A program made the translations under genes and the position numbers. Below the pieces are notes generated by a model. It worked only from the letters and a program-made list of their open reading frames with translations, made no database searches and was not told the origin of the DNA. This document shows positions 1-10,721 of a stretch of 64,000 bases of DNA, one piece after another (within the stretch, counting starts at the first letter, position 1; every line of letters begins with the position of its first letter). This stretch comes from Gnetum montanum (Eukaryota > Streptophyta > Gnetopsida > Gnetales > Gnetaceae): NCBI GenBank assembly GCA_015680685.1, contig MNCI01004529.1, positions 707,159 through 771,158 on the forward strand. Direction: 5' to 3'.

Positions 1-531
1 TTCATAAACCTTGCAACACTTGGACTTAGCTTAATGTTTACTTAGTACATTCATTATTCATGCACTTTACCTTAATGCATTTCATTAATTAATTAATTAA
101 TTTTGAATAATTAATATACATAAGTACAACCATCTCGAGCATACACTTAATGCTTGGTCATCCTAGTAGTGCATAACTCTTGATAACCTAGTAGTGTTGA
201 AATGTGTTTAGGATGTGTTCGACAGATGGGAATGAATGCTTATGTTAGGATTAGCTAAGCATTAGTTAGTTATTTGATTAATTAAACATTTAATTACTTT
301 ATTTTCAATACTTAGGTAAATTAAATGAAAAATATAAAATGATAAAAATCATGTGCTTCAATTACACTTAACCATACCCTTGCACCTCATAAGTGAAAAT
401 GACCAAGTTTGTTAAATTCGCTACCTGGACCTAATGCACTTAAAAGCTAAAGTCTACAAAATTCAACTAGATCACTTAGTGAATGCTAGTGATTCGTATG
501 GTTGAGTGTAGGCTCTACTTGTTGCTCATCA
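1..531 (+). mobile_element. LTR fragment L1 (R-U5 part) cut by the window edge
   Basis: The sequence aligns by eye with the downstream part of the other Athila-like LTRs in this window. Shared landmarks are the AT-rich stretch with ATTAATTAATT at 86-105, the block ending in AAATATAAAATGATAAAAATCATGTG near 340 and the terminal CTCATCA at 525-531. Its last 20 bases resemble the LTR at 47363-48183 more than those ending at 1344 or 42251, so it belongs to the P subfamily. The upstream half lies outside the window. No PBS follows: the next bases are CCAAC. It may be a solo LTR or the 3' end of an element inserted in P, or the 5' LTR of P with a deletion directly after it. Confidence 0.7.
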
Positions 532-690
532 CCAACAAAAGCAGAAGTGGTTGAGAGGAGGAAGGGACCAGTAGCCCCAACAGCCCCAAGAAGGAGAGGT
601 CGAAACACATGTGTTAGGACCTCTTCAGGAGGAGCCCAAAGTGGAATCTGTCCATTAAATTCCCATTACATAAGTAGGCCAGTCAAAGTA
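532..690 (+). pseudogene. Fragment of element P internal sequence (3' ORF region)
   Basis: A short stretch with no intact reading frame. The block around 619-650 (GGACCTCTTC followed by GCCCAAAGTGGAATC) matches 38390-38420, which lies in the 3' ORF region of element O. This places it in the internal part of another copy of the same family (P), left of the point where O inserted. The matching P sequence on the far side of O starts at 42252 and corresponds to about 38930, so about 450 bp of P appear to be missing at the junction. Confidence 0.5.
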
Positions 691-1344
691 TGATAAACCT
701 TGTTGCACCTACTTGTTGTACCTAAGCATGATAGTGTATGTGATAATAAAGATGAGCTTCTTGATAAACCTTGTAGCATTTTAGATAGCTTAAATATTTT
801 ATTCATGCATTTAATGTTTTTAGTTATTTATTCAATGTTCCTTAGTGATTAAGCTAATTAAGTTATTAAGCAAGATAAGCTATATAGAAATTAAGTAAAC
901 ACATAAGTATGATTGCTTCAAGCATGCGTATGGCATTTGGTAATCCCAGCAACACTTAACTCTTGGTAACCCAGCAACGTTATATATGTTCAAGATGTGT
1001 ATAATAAGTGGGACTAGATACTTATGTTAGGACTAATTAAATAATATTGAGCCCATTAGATTAAAGTAGACATTAAATTACTTTGTTCTTTATCCTCTAT
1101 ATTTTAAGCATCAAAATCATAAAATACAAAATGATAAAAATCATGTGTCTCAATTACACTTTAACCATACCCTTGAGCTTCACAAGTGTAGTTGGGAAGA
1201 CAATGAAGATTCTCAATGCAAAGTTTACTTCCTAATGAACTAGTGCATCGAAAAACTATAGAGTCCCTAGAATTTGACCAGATCGCACGTGAACATTTTG
1301 TGATTTGTGTGGTTGAGTGTAAGGGTATCTTTCACCACTCATCA
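691..1344 (+). mobile_element. 5' LTR of element O, truncated (L2)
   Basis: This aligns with 41640-42251 over nearly its whole length, including the AATAAAGATGAG polyadenylation-signal block near 743, TTATTCATGCAT near 800, the GCATGCGTATGGCATTTGG block near 922 and the terminal CTCATCA. The U3 part with its TATA box is missing; the copy starts abruptly around 691-712, at a junction with a P fragment. It is followed after one base by a degenerate tRNA-Asp PBS, so it is the 5' LTR. Confidence 0.78.
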
Positions 1345-1345
1345 T

Positions 1346-1363
1346 TAGCATCATTTTTGGGGA
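1346..1363 (+). promoter_or_regulatory. Primer-binding site of element O (tRNA-Asp type, eroded)
   Basis: The 18 bases begin one nucleotide after the LTR end. They match the complement of the plant tRNA-Asp 3' end (TGGCGCCGTTGCCGGGGA) except mainly for C-to-T and G-to-A changes. The intact terminal GGGGA and the position fix the assignment. Confidence 0.7.
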
Positions 1364-1516
1364 CTATTTTTGTTTGAAACGTGTGCTAACTAGGAGAAGT
1401 AAGCATCATTAATGTTGTTGGACAAACCCTAAGGTCAACATCATTCTCACACATAATATAAGCACATAAGCACACTGATATTTTATTTTTTTGCAAAATT
1501 TCTTCTTCTCTTAGGC

Positions 1517-2575
1517 ATGACGATGCTAAACTACCAATCCCACAAGAGTGCAAGGTGGTATATACTCATCCAGATAAGTATGTACCTGATTTCATCTTCA
1601 TCTTGCATCAAGATGAAGAACTGCAATGGCATGATATGGAAGGCAACATTGTAATGCCTCCTAATCAATTTGTACCTATGATGCTACTTCAAACTCTTAA
1701 AAATTTAGGCATCCATGATCTTCAAGAGGAGTATGTTGTGCATGATTGCGACTACCAAGACTATCGTCCCACTAAAACACAATGCTGGAGAGATCGATAC
1801 TAGGAGAAGTACATGAGTTTGTGAAGGAAAAATGGTTTACCAGTCCCTTATTCCTATTGAACCAAGATGACAATGAGGACCTTCTCTTTAAGGGCTCTCA
1901 ACATAAAAATTCTCCACACCTCATTACTATTGATGAGGATGTGGTCCTGAATCTGCGATCTACTATCAACAATGCAAGTTTAGGTAAAGATGGTAGTCAA
2001 GGTAGGGGCTTAGACAAGTATCAAGATGATAAGAAACCTAATGAACATGGTCATGAAAACTAAAGGGGAGCTAACAAATATCATGGTGGTGGTAGTCCTC
2101 CTCCCTCTTCATCCTCTTTATTTGCAATTTTTCTTCTTCCTCTTTTGGTTCAAAAAAATGTTGCAGAAGGAAAAATCATGATGGAGGTAAGCAGCAGGAC
2201 AATAATGATGATTTCTAGGTCCATAATAATTGATGGGGTAATAGAGGACATCATTGATGACAATGAAATAATTATGATGATGAGCCTTTATTGGCAACTC
2301 GAAGCATGCTTAACATTACAGAGGTAGTCAAGATCCCAACTAGGCATGCGAAAGATAGTTGGATCAAGTGCCTAGATACGAACAATATCCCAAGATTTGA
2401 GGGGGTATATAACTCTAATCTGCAAAACCATCAAAAAGCCTTTTAAGATGCCTACACCTTACAAAACATAGGGAATGACTAGCAGAAATTGAAGCTATTC
2501 CCTAGGACACTCATCAAAGAGGTAGAAAGCTAGTACCAGTCCTTGCAACTAGAATCCATTTGCAGATGGAGTACT
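1517..2575 (+). pseudogene. Element O gag, 5' part, interrupted by N1
   Basis: This is the relic of the capsid polyprotein gene. The conserved N-terminal block is readable at 1555-1803 (YVPDF, FILHQDE, DMEGNIV, PPNQFVP) and recurs at 44230 (+) and 57800 (-), so it is a family-specific gag N-terminus. Downstream, 2310-2575 carries the gag core start (TEVVKIPTR, NNIPRFEG, LQNHQKAF), cut by stops. The reading breaks exactly where N1 begins. The continuation (ELFNDK, corresponding to the Q reading at 45340) is found at 31213. The start is inferred from the aligned position of the E2 ATG (57849) and the Q ATG (44172). Confidence 0.75.
2571..2575 (+). repeat. Target-site duplication of N1, left copy (GTACT)
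   Basis: GTACT directly precedes the TG that opens the N1 LTR. The right copy at 31213-31217 reads ATACT, a single G/A difference. The gag reading of element O continues across the pair. Confidence 0.7.
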
Positions 2576-3317
2576 TGTAGCAACTGAAAATGTTAAAGAT
2601 TGGAATCGTACACCAAGATGTCCACGATCATATAGCTTTAACCTCGTGTTCACATAAGGGCATGCTAGAAACAGAGGTGGGGTGTCTAGAATGATCCTAT
2701 TGATTAAACTGGGACTTACAGGGTGTTATGCCAAAATGAGTGCTAAGGATTTACATGGTTTTTGCAACGTCCATGATGTCAATTAGGGTGAGCATAGTTG
2801 AGGTTTTTGGTGCAAAATGAGGGTGCAAATGTGTGAATATATGTAGAGAAATAGTGAAAATTTCAGTAAAATGCTAGAATGCAAGTAAAAATGCCAAAAA
2901 TGCACAGGAAATGAGTGAGAGAGAAATTGGCACCAGCTCAAATGGGGAGAAGTGTAGTTAACTGTAAAGAAAGGTGAGGAGGTATGTGTGTACAAACAAG
3001 CATAGTAGGTGAGCATAGTCATAGTCTCAGGGTGTATGGGCTATGAGAACTAATGTCTATCATGATGCTTAAGCCTGCTAGTCTAGTTGCCATGGTGTCC
3101 TATAGTGTGCAATGATGTTGTGGTGATGTGCAATGGTTCCAAGTGTTATTCCAAAGTTCGCCAAAATGCAAAGTACGCTTAGATGCCAAATGAAAAAATG
3201 CTAGTGTAATGTAAGAATTATCAACCCCTAAATGTGAAATTCCAGGGTATTTAAAGGCCTCAGGTTAGCACAAATCATGGATCGGGTGCCATGTGGCAGA
3301 GAGGTAGTTGGGACTAT

Positions 3318-3322
3318 GCTAG
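3318..3322 (+). repeat. Target-site duplication of N2, left copy (GCTAG)
   Basis: GCTAG at 3318-3322 is repeated exactly at 12425-12429, directly outside the TG and CA ends of N2. Removing one copy restores the N1 LTR alignment. Confidence 0.9.
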
Positions 3323-4894
3323 TGTAATGATCGAAAACATCAGTGGCTAGAATCACTGAGGGGTCAACGAATGCACAACCTTAACCTTGCCTCTGCATGA
3401 GGGCCTTGCTAGAAATAGAGGTGAAGCATCCTAGATGGTCTTGTCGATTGAATAGGAACTTTGCTAATTGCAATTGAGGTGGTGGATGCAACTGAGGTTG
3501 GCATGGTTAGCCAAAATGCAAATGCAAACCATACATAGTACAATGTGATGATGCATGAAAAAGTGTGGAAAGATGCAAGAAAAATGTAAGAAAATGCTAA
3601 AAATAGGAGAGAGAAATGGAACACCACCCCAAAAAGGTCTTAGAAGGTACACAGTGTATAATAGATGCAATGGAAGTGTAGTCACAGTCTCAGTGGTGTT
3701 GGGCCATGAAGTCTAGCGCTCACTATGATGCATTATGCCTACTGAGTTGGCCATCGTGGTGTACAATGCAGTGTTCTATAGGGCTGCAATGAGTTTAGGG
3801 ATGCCTCTCTATCAATGTGGTCTTCTCTAGTTCTCGTTTTCCCACGAAGCTAAGTGCCAAGATGCCAAGATGCCAAATGCCAAATGAAAGTGCTAACTGC
3901 CAACTGGTAAAAAATGGAAGCCAACCCCTGAAACGTTGGGGTGTAGGGGTATTTATAGGGCTAGGGTTAGCCCAAAATGCGGGTTGGGTGCCATGTGGTA
4001 GTGCAGTAGGTGGGACCATAAGAAAAATTTAGAAAATTTTCTAAGTCCAGAGGTGACTAGAAAAGTTGAAAAATTTTCTAACTTTGGCTACTACGCTTAT
4101 CCTGTGTTATGTGCAGGACATGGGATGCTAGTTGCTATGCTCATTCCATGTTATACATGGGACACGACATGTTGGCTATTATGCTCATCCAGTGTTACGT
4201 GAGGGACACGGGATGTTGGCTACTACGCTTGTCCCATGTTCTGTGCGGGACATGGGATACTAGCTACTATGCTTGTTCCATGTTACATGCGAGACATGGG
4301 ATGCTGGCTACTACGCTCATCTTGTGTTATGCACAAGACACAGGATGCTCCCTGGGGACAAGGCATAGCATGGACACTTAGAAGAATCTGGTAAAAATTA
4401 TAGTCCTTGTTCTTACTATGCTAGCTACACTCTGGAGCGTAGTAGGAGGGGTAGCCTCAAGAGTTACAAAATTTGCCAAATGCCTCTTTCATGTTGAGCT
4501 AGCTTGATAGCTTCTTTCTTGACACTTAGGAAAAATTGGCCATTGAAAAGTGTGCTATGCTGGCTATGCTCTAGAGCATAGCAGAACACTTAGAAATATG
4601 TTTATGCAACTACTGTTGACACTTAGAAAATTTTACAAAACTAGCCTTGATGCATGCTATGTTGGCTACGCTAGTGAGCATAGCATCAACACTTAGAAAA
4701 AGTTTTCAAGTTTTGATACTTAGAAAAATTTGTAGAAAGTGCCATCATTCTAACACTAAGAAAAATTTTGCAAATCTGGTAGTTGGAGCTCAGTACACTC
4801 AACACTTAGAAAAATTTGGGCAAAGTGCCACCATTTTGACACTTAGCCAAATTTGCAGTCGAGATGCTAAAACCAAAAATTTTGTGGTGTTTCA
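3323..4894 (-). mobile_element. N2 3' LTR
   Basis: This 1,572-bp LTR aligns with 10722-12424. On its own strand it opens TGAAACACCAC at 4894 and closes with TTACA at 3323. A TATA box (TATAAATA, minus strand) is at 3957-3950. It contains about six 44-bp tandem units (4086-4350), one fewer than its partner. Next to it at 4895-4910 is a minus-strand polypurine tract (AAAGAGGGG), so this is the 3' LTR. Confidence 0.87.
4086..4350. repeat. 44-bp tandem repeat array in N2 3' LTR (about 6 units)
   Basis: The anchor hexamer CTACGC/CTATGC recurs at 4091, 4135, 4179 (as TTATGC), 4223, 4267 and 4311, an exact 44-bp period. Each unit holds an imperfect inverted repeat of the form CCCATGT...ACATGGG, and some include an ACGTG core. 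The array lies in U3 on the LTR's own strand, upstream of its TATA box. Confidence 0.9.
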
Positions 4895-7150
4895 ATGGCC
4901 CCTCTTTATTAACATCTAGAGGAGTGGCCTAAGGGATGTCAATAAAGAATTGTAAAACACCATAGTAGACGTGACACCAACATCGCTCGTCAGTATAAGA
5001 TCATGTGTCATTCCACCGCATTCAAGAGTGTTGTGGGTAAGGATATGTTGAGGGAAAGAGGCGTAGGCAATGTGCGAGGGAGATAAAATGCAAGTAGAGA
5101 AAATAAAATGCAAACAATGTATTTTGATCTAAGATGCAAAGTTAGCACAATTGACAGTGACCATGGCATGAAGTGGGTTGCCCCTAAAACGACCTCTTGT
5201 CCGAGTGCTTATGAGAGAGTTAAAGTCAATCCAAGGCTAGGTTAATTACAAAACTATAGCATTATCAATTTTCTTGGGGATGTGTTTTTTTCCTTTCTAA
5301 TTTTTTTTCTTCTTTTTTAATTTTTATTTTTTTATTTTTCTTCTTTGCTTTGTTGCAAGGCAAACTTTCATTGGGTTTGGCTTACTGCTAAATGCTAGTT
5401 ACAAGGTGTGAGCCATCAAGTGGACTATGTGCCACAAGATGGACATTGATGCAACCACATCATGTTTGTTGGACAAGTGTTTCCTCCTAGGGGTGAGGTG
5501 CATTACATCTGCTTGGGCCTGGACCAGCCAATAGAGGCTCCCCATGGGATGAGTTGAATTACTTCTACCATGGGTTCTATGGTTGATGTGAGGAGAATGC
5601 CATATTCATCACAGTGTGTATGCATTAGAGGGATCTGCAATCGTGAGTATGTGGGGGATGAGAGGCTATTAGGATGAAGGAGTGGATGTGCATAGGTTGT
5701 AATTAGATGAGGGGGATGTGCACTCTTAAGTGGCTTAACTAGTCCAATTATGCACATTAGAGTGATGTGGCAACTTGCTATTGCAATGAGATGCACCTTT
5801 CATGATCGCCTTCGAGGCTTCGTCTTACAAACATAACTCTAAGAAGACAAAAAAAACACAAAACATGAAATGCCAATGCAAATGCTAGATATAAAGATAC
5901 TACAAGTGCTAGATGTGAAGATGCTATAAATGTGTCAAATGCCACACTAGTTGCAAGTGCTCAAGAAGCTAGTGAAAGTGCTAGGGCAATGATGCTATGA
6001 GTCCTCTGATGGTCATACTAATGGTGGATGCTCCAAAAGATTAGTAGAATGGTGGGAGGCAATGATGCTGCCAATGCCCCAAGGGTTTTACCAATGGTAG
6101 CTACTCCAACAGATTAGCAACATGCTAGTTTAAAATCCTGGCAAACTGTCAATGCAATTTAAGGTCCTAACAAACCATGATGTGTTATTTTATAGTCTTA
6201 GCAAATTACTAGATGCCAGTTTAACATCGTAGTAGATAGTGGATGTTGTGCCATTTTTACGTCATGACCCAAGGATGATCTATGCCAATTTATAGTCATA
6301 GTAGGTTGCCTGTGCTAGTTTTTTACATCATGGTAGACAAGTGCTTACCTTGCCTGTGTGAGGTGCGATGTTGCATGCATAGTCATGTTGTGCATCTATA
6401 AGATCCTACAAAAATCAACTGGAAAAATAACATCAAGTGCCACTTATCATAAACAGAGTCAAAATGCATGAATGAAAGGAAAGCAATGCAAATAGGAATA
6501 GTTTTAGGCCATTCTAAGCTGTGGGCTAGTTGAACACCTTTTCAGGCCATCGAGTGTTGCTAGTTTTGGGTCATTTTGGGTCTTTGCTAGTTTAAGGCCA
6601 TTTCAAACCATGTGTTTTTTGTAGTTTTAGTTTTATGATTTTTATGTGTTTTTGATTTTTTTCAAATGCAATGCCTAAACTAACTGGATGGATGCAAAAA
6701 CAAAGTAGAAATGCGTAAACAAAGTGAAGCTCTATGTAAACTAGGCAAGCAGATAAAATGTAACTACATGAACAAATGCAATGGAAGCAAAAATAAAAAA
6801 TGCATGGCCTATGGAGGTAAGGGTAAGTAGGTGCTTAGTGCATTTTTGGCCAAGGGAAAGCCTTGGTCACATAGTTGCTTCCTAACTAAGCATGGATTAG
6901 GGGGTGTGCAACGCTTAGGATCCTTTGGGAGGTTATTGACTTTAACCACTCATTCAAGTGTGTTAGCCTCAGGCATTGTATTGGTTGCTTTAGGTGTATC
7001 ACCAAGAAACTCCACCTCCAATACATGCTCCATATCTATATTGTGGATAGTCGGAGGGGAGGCATTATCACTATGGATGACAACTTAACCATCTTCATCT
7101 GGAAGGTGGACTTCTTAGTGGATGGGAGAGGAGACAACTTATAGTTGGGC
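4895..7150 (-). other. N2 3' non-coding region and polypurine tract
   Basis: There is no credible gene here. On the minus strand it follows the protease relic. It holds copies of a degenerate TAGTTTA motif (6140-6330 and 6490-6610), a T-rich tract (5281-5345) and, next to the LTR, a polypurine tract. Blocks at 4900-5830 match 13430-14400 of N1. Blocks at 6370-6440 resemble 18890-18950 of N1. This is what an internal deletion removing RT to integrase would leave. Confidence 0.7.
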
Positions 7151-7153
7151 TAG

Positions 7154-7560
7154 CTAAGGCCTGCCTAGGATCATGGTAAAGCTTGGCATCTTCTCTATGA
7201 TAATGAAATCTAAGCTTGTGGGGAATTTCTCTCCTACCACAAAGGCTAAGTTGATTGTACCCTTAACGGTGATGCATGATTTGTTGAAGGATTTTAGACA
7301 CATGATTTTGGTTGGCCTAATTTGGTTTGCTTGGCTAACCTTGTCAATGATGGAGTACAATACTATGTTTTTTGCTGCACCATCATCGACATGCACTCTA
7401 TGGATCGTGCATTGTCCAACACATATGCTAATAGACAGTGGAGTTGTGATGGCCTCCCCTCATTTGGGGTTGACCTTGACTGCATCATCATGAAATGCTA
7501 GGGATGTTGAACCTAATTCCTATGGTGTAGGGGGTAACATCGCTGAATAGATGGATACCT
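7154..7560 (-). pseudogene. N2 retroviral-type aspartic protease relic
   Basis: The minus-strand reading at 7396-7154 has VDDGAAKN in the position of the catalytic motif, then MCLKSFNKSC, AFVVGEKFPT and MILGRP, which line up with the N1 protease at 26173-25643 (VDNGAITN, CLKSFNDSC, AFVVGKQFPT, LILG). The order and the terminal ILG follow Tat/Ogre proteases, which cut the gag-pol precursor. Upstream codons at 7400-7560 align but are broken by stops. Confidence 0.75.
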
Positions 7561-10267
7561 CATCTACAGGGATTTCATCCATAATAGGAATGGAGGCCAA
7601 CATCTAGGGTAGCACTTGGTAGTGAGCAGATGAGGTCATGACCAAGTCGTACAAGCTCAATGTTGTGTTCTTTTGCTTGAGCATTTGTTTCACCTGGGTT
7701 AGTGCAGCTACAAAGTCCTTGTTTTCGACCATTGTGTTGGCCTTGACTTCCTCCATGCAGCTTGAGAGATAGATCTTTCATGAAGGGGACTTGGGCCTAG
7801 GTTTCTTGGCTTTTTTTAGGGAAGGTTTCCTAGTGTTTGGTTGTTGCTTGCTACTTATGACCTTTGCTTCATCCATGGGGGTTGTGAGGTGCTCATTTAT
7901 CCTCTTGCATCACCATTTGGTAGGCTTACTTAGGTTGCTAGTGGGTTGACCCTTGAAGGAGGAGGGACCAAAACCTTTCCCACTATTGGGCTTCTGGTAG
8001 GTGAGAGGCCATCATGTTGTGGCACTCTTATGACAAACGATGGTTTAGGAGTTGTTGTAGGACCAACTCATTATGGAACCTTGATGACAAAAGGTTGCTT
8101 AGTGATTGTTGTTGCTATGTCATGTGAGTTTAACATCTTAGTAGACAGTTGGTATGGGACCTTAACCACAAAGGATGTTGTGGGTGCTCAAGGTGGCACT
8201 TTGATAACAAAGTGAGGCCTCTTACTTATGGAGGCCAAGGGGATCCTTGCCTTGCTGGGAGGCACGTAGATCACAAAAGGTTGTTGCACAAGCTTAGACT
8301 TGCCACCTATGCTAATGGAGTGTATGACATAGGGGGCGTTGTCTATGTTGGATTGGCTCACTACATCAAGCACTAGTTGGCCCCGTTCTATCATTCTTTG
8401 CAGGTCATCCTACAAAGCACAACAGTTGTCTGTACTATGACCAGATAGTTGGTGGTAATGATAATATTAGTCCAATTGGAAATGTTGTGGGACTAGGGGC
8501 TCATTGGATGCTACTAAGATGGGTTTCCTCACTAGTTTGTAGTACCTGTCATGTCATTGGTGGGCAATTTATGATACTCGTTTGTGTTGGATTTTCCTAG
8601 CTTTCAAGAGTTACTCCAGTAGTCTAGAGAGTTCCATTGGTAGTGGTGTATACTTTGAGCAATCCTTACACTCAAATTTGGACCTTAGGATAGCCCCTAC
8701 CGATGTAGGTGAGCTGGCACTAGAGTTGGCAGCTTTGTGAGCTAGGGCCTTGGGTTGCTTAGCCATTAGGCCTTGATTGGTTGCTTTTGTGCTTGTGGCC
8801 ACTATTTCCACTATTGTGTTTTGCTTGTACACATGTTGGTTTCTGTAGGCCACATAGGCTGGGTCATTGCTAGCTTGCACTACATCCTCTATGCCCTTCG
8901 TTTGGGCAAACGCTTGGCTGAGAGACTTTAGCGCCAGTTATTACAGTTTGGAATTGATGAAGTCATTCACAACACCCTTAAAGATGGCCAATAGCTGTGT
9001 ATCTACTAGGGGTTCATGCATTTCACTCAATGCAGTGTTCTAGCGTTAAAGAAATTTTGGCATGGGCTTTAGGGGCCCCTGCTTGACCTGCATGAGCTAG
9101 TCAAGGATTGCTTCAGACTTTAGGTTGTACCTGAAGTGTGTGACAAACTAGCTTATGAGATCCTCCAAAGAAGAGGTTGAGGCCTTAGGTAGTGAGGATA
9201 CCAGTCTAAGGCCTTGCCAGTTAGTAACATAGGGAACATGCACATGATGGCATGTGGCCAAGCTTGGAGTAGGCACTTAGATCAAAATGTGACCAAGTGT
9301 GCATTAGGGTCCCCTTCACCATTGTGCTTGGTGACTTAAGGTAGCAGGACCCTAGTTGGGAGAGTTAGAGGTGGTACTGTAGGACTTATGGGATTGTCCT
9401 GGTAGAAGTCTACCATTTTGACAGTGTTGGAGGAGGTAGCATTGAGTTAGTTAATCTCCTCCATCAAGCCTTGGATCAGCTAGAATGCTTGATCCAAGCT
9501 TGGGGATGTGCCATCTAGTTGCATTGGCTGGGCTTGCATTGGTCATATGGCATAAGGTTGGATTGTTGATTGTGGAGTTTGCCAGTTTAACATTATAGTA
9601 GATGATCGTTGCCAATTTAACATTGTAGTAGATAGATTTAGTTGATGTGTTGGTTGAGGTATGGGCATAGTGATTGAGGTGGGCCACACATGAGTGGGTT
9701 GGATGAACACTGTGGGCACTAATGAGACAAGCAGGACATAGGATGCTTGAGTTATTTGGGGTTGGGAGGTGGCCCCTACATGAGAATAGGGTTGGGTAAA
9801 TGTAGTGGTCACTTGCAAGGAAGGTTGAATTAGCATGATCGCCATCTCGAAGAGGATAGGTGGACCAAACTGAGGAGAGGTCATACTAGGAAGTGGTTAT
9901 TGGAAGATGGTGTAGAGGGGGGCTTCCGTTTAGAGTAGGCCTCAAACTCATCTTCTTCCTCTTGTGAGGCTTCCTTGCAGGTTGTCCCTACATCATGCTT
10001 GTTTACATGGATCAGTTGGGACAATAGCTGGTGGTAGGACTCCATGAATGGAATTATGTCAAACAAGGAGGGGTTGTACTCCCATCTATCCCGGTGGACA
10101 TGTTTGTAATCTTATTTTGCCTTTAAGTTGAGGTGATCCACTAGTAATCCTATTTGGATTTTGGCACAAAAAAACTTGTATTTTTTATGGCTTAACGTGG
10201 CACGCTTTGGGTGGATCATGGTGTTAAATGTGTTAGACATCGATGTTGAAGGTTGATTTGGATTCAT
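7561..10267 (-). pseudogene. N2 gag relic
   Basis: The start ATG on the minus strand (10267) gives MNPNQP, parallel to the N1 gag start at 28995. The acidic, proline-rich N-terminal part is readable at 10066-9881 and 9884-9543. The gag core (about 9430-8900) is crossed by stops. A zinc-knuckle-like segment near 8475-8350 ends in MIERGQLVLDVV, matching MIDKGKLVLDAT in N1. The stretch 8190-7561 lies between the knuckle and the protease and is degenerate. No intact ORF remains. Confidence 0.7.
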
Positions 10268-10698
10268 GTTCACAAGTTGGGTTATGAGAGTTCTTGTTTG
10301 TAAAAAATGGCTAACTTTGAAAACTGTAGAAAAATGACTAAGTCTGCCAATATTAGAAATATAGCTAAGTATAAAAATGTAGAAAATTGGCTAAGTGTAA
10401 AAATGCAGAAAAATGGCTAAGTATAGAAATTGCAAAAAAATTAACTAAGTGTAAAACTGTAGAAAATTTGGCTAAGTATGAAAATGCTGAAAAAATCCTA
10501 AGTATGAAAATGCAGAAAAATGCCAAGTATGAAAACGCAAAAAAAAAATTGCTAAGAATGAAAATGCAGAAAATGGCTAACTCTGGTGCTATGCTTGCTA
10601 TGCTAGAGCTTGCTACACTCTAAGAACTTGTCACACTCTCTAAAGCATCCAGAGTTTTGGTTAAGTGCCAATCAAAAAATGTAGAAGGAAATGGCGAG

Positions 10699-10716
10699 GC
10701 CCTCCTTTTAGCACCA
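10699..10716 (-). promoter_or_regulatory. Candidate primer-binding site of N2
   Basis: The minus strand just inside the 5' LTR reads TGGTGCTAAAAGGAGGGC. The equivalent place in N1 (29475-29458) reads TAGTGCGAGAAGGAGGGC. Position and the TGG start fit a PBS, but I could not match it with confidence to a specific tRNA, and it sits 5-6 nt from the LTR end. Confidence 0.35.
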
Positions 10717-10721
10717 AAAAC